This document shows positions 60,023 through 64,000 of a stretch of 64,000 bases of DNA, piece after piece. The stretch comes from an uncultured Bacteroidia bacterium (GTDB taxonomy: Bacteria > Bacteroidota > Bacteroidia > Bacteroidales > UBA932). Each line of letters starts with the position of its first letter. Within the stretch, counting starts at the first letter, position 1. Under the pieces are notes generated by a model. That model did no database searches. It saw only the letters and a list, made by a program, of their open reading frames with translations, and was not told the DNA's origin. The position numbers and the translations under genes were made by a program. Location: the NCBI GenBank assembly GCA_902788095.1, contig CADAIT010000003.1:1-64000 (forward strand), read 5' to 3'.

Positions 60023-61120
60023 ATGTTTTTCCAAGTGTATGGGGCTAACGCCCTTTCTCAATGGGGAATGCTGATTGTGGTCCTCCTGGGCCTCATCCTC
60101 CTCAACGAATTCGCCCGTCGCACCAAGCTGGGCGGCATCATTACCTTCCTGGTAGTGCCGCTGGCACTCACGGCCTACTTCCTGGCCATCTGGTGGGGTG
60201 TCCGCACCGGTGCCCAGTGGGCCCTGGAAAACCAGACCCACATCTACATGCAGGGCTGGTTCCACTATGCCAAGCTGTATGCCGCCACCGCAGGCTGTAT
60301 CGGCTTCATGATGATCAAGTACAAATGGGGCGTCGGCGCCAAGCACTGGTTCAAACCCTTCCCCTTTGTGATTGTGGGCATCAACATCCTCATTGCCTGC
60401 GTCTCCGACTTCGAGAGCGCCGCAATGGGCTGGAACAAGTGGTGGCTCACCTCCGAAGGCGTCTGGCAGTATGGCGGCTGGCACAACGTGATGAACGGCG
60501 TCGCCGGTCTTATCAACATCATGTGTATGACCGCCTGGTGGAACGTCTATCCTTCCAAGGACAAAAAGGATATGATTTGGGCCGATATGACCTGGGTGTA
60601 TATCGTCATCTATGACATTTGGAATTTCGCCTACACCTACAACTGCCTGCCTACGCACAGCTGGTACTGCGGTATCGCCCTGCTCCTCGCCCCCACCGTG
60701 GCCGCTCTCCTGTGGAACCGTGGCGGCTGGATTCAGAACCGTGCCAACACCCTGGCCATCTGGTGCATGTTCGCACAGGTGTTCCCGCTGTTCCAGGAAA
60801 CCTTCAAGAACGGTCAGCAGTGGTTCAGCTGGGCTACCCTGCCCGTGCTCTATCCCGAAGGTGTGGACACCATCGCCAAGCTCTATGCGGCTGCCGGTGG
60901 CGAAGCTGCAACCGTTGGGACTACCGTAGATCCTTCCGTGGTGGCAGCCAACCCTAGCATGATGCTGGTAATCAGCGCCCTGGCCCTGGTGACCAACTGC
61001 ATCGCCATCTGCTACATCATCGCCGTTTCCAAGAAGCGTCACATCAACCCGTACAAGGAAGACGTTTTCGTGGACCAGCAATACTACAAGGACGCCGTCG
61101 CCCGTGCCGATATGGCTTAG
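60023..61120 (+). CDS. DUF5692-like multi-spanning membrane protein
   Basis: 365 residues with about eight hydrophobic segments rich in Trp (WGMLIVVLLGLILLNEF; AIWWGVRTGAQW; GWNKWWLTSEGVWQYGGWHN). I associate this pattern with the DUF5692 family of Bacteroidales and clostridia, function unknown. It ends the hypB-flavoprotein-hypA run and is followed by a clear terminator. Confidence 0.65.
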   Translation: MFFQVYGANALSQWGMLIVVLLGLILLNEFARRTKLGGIITFLVVPLALTAYFLAIWWGVRTGAQWALENQTHIYMQGWFHYAKLYAATAGCIGFMMIKYKWGVGAKHWFKPFPFVIVGINILIACVSDFESAAMGWNKWWLTSEGVWQYGGWHNVMNGVAGLINIMCMTAWWNVYPSKDKKDMIWADMTWVYIVIYDIWNFAYTYNCLPTHSWYCGIALLLAPTVAALLWNRGGWIQNRANTLAIWCMFAQVFPLFQETFKNGQQWFSWATLPVLYPEGVDTIAKLYAAAGGEAATVGTTVDPSVVAANPSMMLVISALALVTNCIAICYIIAVSKKRHINPYKEDVFVDQQYYKDAVARADMA

Positions 61121-61173
61121 TACCCGGTGTTCAAGTGTGACAGCAAACTTCCTGTCACTCAATACATTATCAT

Positions 61174-61206
61174 ACAATCCTCGTTCAGATTTTGAACGAG
61201 GATTGT
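61174..61206 (+). terminator. Terminator after the DUF5692-like gene
   Basis: Perfect 13-14-bp stem, ACAATCCTCGTTCA with TGAACGAGGATTGT, around a 5-base loop, followed by TGTATAAAC. Strong hairpin, weak T-run. Confidence 0.65.
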
Positions 61207-61258
61207 TGTATAAACAACAGTAGCACAATCACTTGACTGCCACACAAAAACGGGAGAC

Positions 61259-61289
61259 TTTGATTTCTGCTGAATAATGGGTAAATTTG
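61259..61289 (+). promoter_or_regulatory. Promoter of the glpAB operon
   Basis: TTTG (61259-61262) and TAAATTTG (61282-61289), 19-bp spacing, 8 bp before the ATG at 61298. Confidence 0.7.
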
Positions 61290-61297
61290 TACAATCA

Positions 61298-62908
61298 ATG
61301 ACGCGCATACACATGAACCCTAACGAATTTGACGTAATTATCATCGGCGGAGGCATCACGGGAGCCGGTACCCAGCGGGACTGCGCCATGCGCGGGCTCA
61401 GGACGCTGCTTGTCGAGCGCTCGGACATTGCCACCGGAGCTACGGGCCGCAACCACGGCCTGCTTCATTCCGGATCACGCTATGCCGTAAACGATGCGGA
61501 GAGCGCGGAGGAGTGCATCCGCGAGAACAGGATCCTGCGCCAGATTGCCGCCCACTGCATCGACGGGACGGACGGCCTGTTCATCACCCTGCCGGAGGAT
61601 GACCTGGGCTATCAGCAAACCTTCGTGGACGCCTGCCGGAAAGCGGGCATCGGCGCGGAAATCATCGATCCGGAACTGGCCAAACGGCTGGAACCCAGCG
61701 TGAATCCGGAGCTAATCGGTGCCGTAAGGGTACCGGACGGCAGCGTGGACCCGTTCCGGCTTTGCGCCGCCAACATGCTGGATGCCAAACTGCACGGCGG
61801 TCAGGTGCGCCTGCACACCGAGGTAACGGGATTCATCCGCGAGGGAAACACCCTCAAAGGCATACACACGCGCAATCACCAGAGCGGCGAGGAAGCGGAC
61901 TATTACGCTCCCGTCATCGTGAACGCCTGCGGCATCTGGGGCCAGCACATCACCGAACTGGCCGGCGTAAAAGTGGGCATGTACCCCGCCAAGGGCGCCC
62001 TGCTCATCTTTGCGCACCGCGTAAACAACATGGTCATCAACCGCTGCCGCAAGCCTTCCAACGCAGACATTCTGGTGCCCGGAGATACCGTATGTGTCAT
62101 CGGCACCACTTCTACCCGCATCCCCTTCGAGGAATGTGACAATGTGGCCGTGACTCCGGACGAGGTCACCCTCCTCATCACCGAAGGCGCCAAACTGGCC
62201 CCCGCCCTTTCGCAGACGCGCATTTTACGGGCCTATGCCGGTGTACGGCCGCTTGTCAGCGCGGACAATGACCCTACCGGCCGCAACATTTCCCGCGGTA
62301 TCGTCTGCCTGGACCATGAGCAGCGGGACGGCCTCAAGGGCCTGATTACCATCACCGGCGGCAAGCTCATGACCTACAGGCTCATGGCCGAGATTGCCAC
62401 GGACCTGGTCTGCCAAAAGCTGGCTGTGGACAAGGCCTGCACGACGGCGGTAACTCCCCTGCCCGGTTCCGAGGAAAAATCGTACGAGGCCGTGGCGCAG
62501 AAGGTGTGGGAAGCGCCCACCACCGCACAGAAGGCCGCCGCTTCCCGCATGGGTACGCGGGCCAGCCGCATCCGCTCGTCGAACAGGTATGACGACGACC
62601 TTATCTGCGAATGCGAGGAAGTGTCGGTGGGCGAAATCAACGCCGCCATCGAGCGCATGGACGTTTCCACGCTCACGGACCTGCGTCGGCGCACCCGCGT
62701 GGGCATGGGAACCTGCCAGGGCGAGTTCTGCGCCTGCCGCGCAGCCGGCCTGCTGGCCAAGGCGCACGCTTGTATCGACAGGGAAAGGAAAGACCTGGCG
62801 GATTTCCTGCAGGAACGCTGGAAGGGCAACTTCCCCATCGGCTGGGGCGACACCCTCCGCGAGGCGGAATATACACAATGGATTTATAAACACGTTCTGG
62901 GCATTTAA
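61298..62908 (+). CDS. glpA: Anaerobic glycerol-3-phosphate dehydrogenase subunit A
   Basis: 536 residues from ATG 61298; ATG 61313 (MNPNEFDVII) is an equally possible start, while the in-frame ATG at 61277 lies before the -7 box and is excluded. FAD-binding DVIIIGGGITGAGTQRDCAM near the start, GATGRNHGLLHSGSRYAV, and NACGIWGQHITELAGV. The C-terminal BFD-like [2Fe-2S] domain has ICECEEVSVGEIN and GTCQGEFCACRAAG. With GlpB (and GlpC, presumably beyond the edge) it oxidises glycerol-3-phosphate to dihydroxyacetone phosphate and passes electrons to menaquinone. Confidence 0.93.
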   Translation: MTRIHMNPNEFDVIIIGGGITGAGTQRDCAMRGLRTLLVERSDIATGATGRNHGLLHSGSRYAVNDAESAEECIRENRILRQIAAHCIDGTDGLFITLPEDDLGYQQTFVDACRKAGIGAEIIDPELAKRLEPSVNPELIGAVRVPDGSVDPFRLCAANMLDAKLHGGQVRLHTEVTGFIREGNTLKGIHTRNHQSGEEADYYAPVIVNACGIWGQHITELAGVKVGMYPAKGALLIFAHRVNNMVINRCRKPSNADILVPGDTVCVIGTTSTRIPFEECDNVAVTPDEVTLLITEGAKLAPALSQTRILRAYAGVRPLVSADNDPTGRNISRGIVCLDHEQRDGLKGLITITGGKLMTYRLMAEIATDLVCQKLAVDKACTTAVTPLPGSEEKSYEAVAQKVWEAPTTAQKAAASRMGTRASRIRSSNRYDDDLICECEEVSVGEINAAIERMDVSTLTDLRRRTRVGMGTCQGEFCACRAAGLLAKAHACIDRERKDLADFLQERWKGNFPIGWGDTLREAEYTQWIYKHVLGI

Positions 62909-62940
62909 GTCCCTCCCCCAAGGGGAGGGGTTTCGGGAGG
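62909..62940 (+). repeat. GC hairpin between glpA and glpB
   Basis: CCCTCCCC-CAA-GGGGAGGG directly after the glpA stop, followed by a second GGGAGGGGG that could pair with the left arm instead. This alternative pairing could set glpA:glpB ratios; it also looks like a common Bacteroidales intergenic repeat. Confidence 0.55.
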
Positions 62941-62970
62941 GGGTAACGTGAACATTTTATATTTCATGAA

Positions 62971-64000
62971 ATGAAATTCGACACTGTTATAATGGGAGGC
63001 GGCCTGGCCGGCATGATGGCAGGCATTGCCCTGCAGCAAGCGGGGCAAAACACCGCCATCGTCTCCCAGGGCCAGAACGCCCTGCACTTTTTCTCAGGCA
63101 CTTTCGAGAGCCTGCAAGCGCCCCCCGTGCGGCTCGCGGAACTGCTTTCCGCCGCCGGCATCCGCGTGCATTACCGGGAAGGCGTGCGCCTGATGCCCCT
63201 GGGCACGTTCAAAGAAGCGGCGCTGTCGCTGGACGACATCGACCTGTTCCCTGTACCCCGATTCGGGAAACGGGTTCTCATCGTCAATTTTCTGGGCTAT
63301 CATGACTTCTTCTCTTCCTTCCTGGCCGAGGGCCTGGAAAATCAAGGCATGGAATGTCGCATCCGTTTCCTGAACCTGCAGGAACTGGACAATGCCAAAG
63401 CGAACGGAGAAATGCGCTCAGTGCAGATTGCCCGCAGCATGGACCGCATCTGGGAAAAAGTGGTGCAGGAAATCCGCCTGCTGCTCAAGGACGAGGACAC
63501 CGTTATTCTTCCGCAGGTATTCGGCCTGTCGGACGTCACCGTTCCGGGGCGCATCCGGCAAGCCATTCCCGCCCGCGTGGTATTTGTCGGAACCATGCCG
63601 CCGTCCGTACCGGGCATCCGCACGCAAATCCTGCTGCGCCGGCGCTTTCAACTGCTGGGCGGCACCTTCCTGATGGGCGATGAAGCCGTCCGTGCGCACG
63701 AATACGAGGGGGTTGTACACAGTATCGCCACACACAACCTGGATGCCCACTACCTGGAGGCGGACAATTTCATCCTGGCTACCGGCGGCCTCTTTTCCAA
63801 GGGCCTGCGTTCCAACCCCTTCCAAATATCGGAGCCCGTCCTGGACCTTGACATCGACCATCCGGAAGACCGCAACGACTGGTACAATCCCACATTTTCC
63901 GCCGAACAGCCGTACATGGGCTATGGCGTAAAAACCGACGAGAAACTGCACGCCGTCAAGAAAGGCGAGGCATTGAAGAATGTCTATGCCGTCGGCTCCA
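62971..64000 (+). CDS. glpB: Anaerobic glycerol-3-phosphate dehydrogenase subunit B (partial)
   Basis: From ATG 62971 the frame is open to the window edge (343 codons; the family has ~420). MKFDTVIMGGGLAGMMAGIA is the FAD-binding N-terminus; QNALHFFSGTFESL, LILPQVFGL-like and NFILATGGLFSKGL segments match GlpB. It carries electrons from GlpA towards the membrane subunit. It is truncated only by the window. Confidence 0.9.
   Translation, partial: MKFDTVIMGGGLAGMMAGIALQQAGQNTAIVSQGQNALHFFSGTFESLQAPPVRLAELLSAAGIRVHYREGVRLMPLGTFKEAALSLDDIDLFPVPRFGKRVLIVNFLGYHDFFSSFLAEGLENQGMECRIRFLNLQELDNAKANGEMRSVQIARSMDRIWEKVVQEIRLLLKDEDTVILPQVFGLSDVTVPGRIRQAIPARVVFVGTMPPSVPGIRTQILLRRRFQLLGGTFLMGDEAVRAHEYEGVVHSIATHNLDAHYLEADNFILATGGLFSKGLRSNPFQISEPVLDLDIDHPEDRNDWYNPTFSAEQPYMGYGVKTDEKLHAVKKGEALKNVYAVGS

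Noticed and set aside
1..64000. CRISPR arrays, tRNA and rRNA genes
   Set aside because: No regularly spaced repeats, cloverleaf-like sequences or conserved rRNA segments were seen by eye; a tRNAscan or Infernal run would be decisive.

Overview
Organism. The window looks like a Bacteroidales chromosome. Many genes carry the Bacteroidota promoter signature (a TAnnTTTG -7 box, sometimes with TTTG 19-20 bp upstream). SusCD-era style lipoproteins, FISUMP and BspA-like surface proteins, RteC-like and Bacteroidota-type tyrosine recombinase remnants, and AbiE, RloAB and GmrSD defence genes fit the same phylum. I cannot name genus or species. No rRNA, tRNA or CRISPR array was seen.

Layout. (1) About 1-2150 is left-hand core sequence: an Smr-domain protein, a lipoprotein and a rhomboid protease. 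(2) About 2170-41400 is an accessory/defence island, visibly more AT-rich over long stretches and full of decayed genes. In order it holds: a DnaQ exonuclease remnant; a winged-helix protein behind a palindromic operator candidate; an AbiEi/AbiEii-type toxin-antitoxin pair; a broken integrase; an ADP-ribosylglycohydrolase operon; an operon of a HARE-HTH protein, Y-family polymerase, S41 lipoprotein and WYL regulator; a GmrSD-type type IV restriction enzyme; a serine invertase with an inverted silent specificity cassette beside a type IIG restriction-modification gene; RteC-like, FISUMP and ATPase remnants; an SF1 helicase-nuclease; HAD, PARG and metallophosphoesterase genes, some fused or broken; a BspA/Big_2 lipoprotein; an unusual AAA+ ATPase, ClpP and Gre-like operon; an orphan 621-residue protein; glycerate kinase; and RloA-RloB. 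A 24-bp near-identical direct repeat occurs at 2174 and 43313, on either side of this region. (3) About 41400-64000 is GC-rich core metabolism: EamA transporter, iron-sulfur flavoprotein, FKBP isomerase, GDPD, Bcp peroxiredoxin, YccF, broken rubredoxin, GreA, an M49-like protein, DASS symporter, iron alcohol dehydrogenase, HD protein, tyrosine phosphatase, NhaC, SMR pump, HypB, a 942-residue Fe-S flavoprotein, HypA, a DUF5692-like protein, and GlpA-GlpB running off the right edge.

Main result. At 14645-19561 the last part of a type IIG enzyme's target-recognition domain faces an alternative copy in inverted orientation. Both carry a 22-bp perfect inverted repeat in the same reading frame, and a serine recombinase gene sits immediately beside the silent copy. 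Inversion would exchange the C-terminal ~115 residues without breaking the frame. This predicts a phase-variable restriction-modification specificity, next door to a predicted modification-dependent restriction enzyme. The second candidate system is the 31345-35507 operon, in which a winged-helix AAA+ ATPase ends in Val-Gly-Phe (the ClpX-type ClpP-docking tripeptide) and is encoded with its own ClpP, a Gre-like factor and three small proteins.

How the genes work together. The island combines restriction (IIG and GmrSD), toxin-antitoxin or abortive infection (AbiE, RloAB), nucleic-acid helicase-nuclease, ADP-ribose removal and targeted proteolysis, which is the usual make-up of a defence island. 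The right part suggests anaerobic metabolism: anaerobic glycerol-3-phosphate dehydrogenase, nickel-insertion proteins and a large Fe-S flavoprotein.
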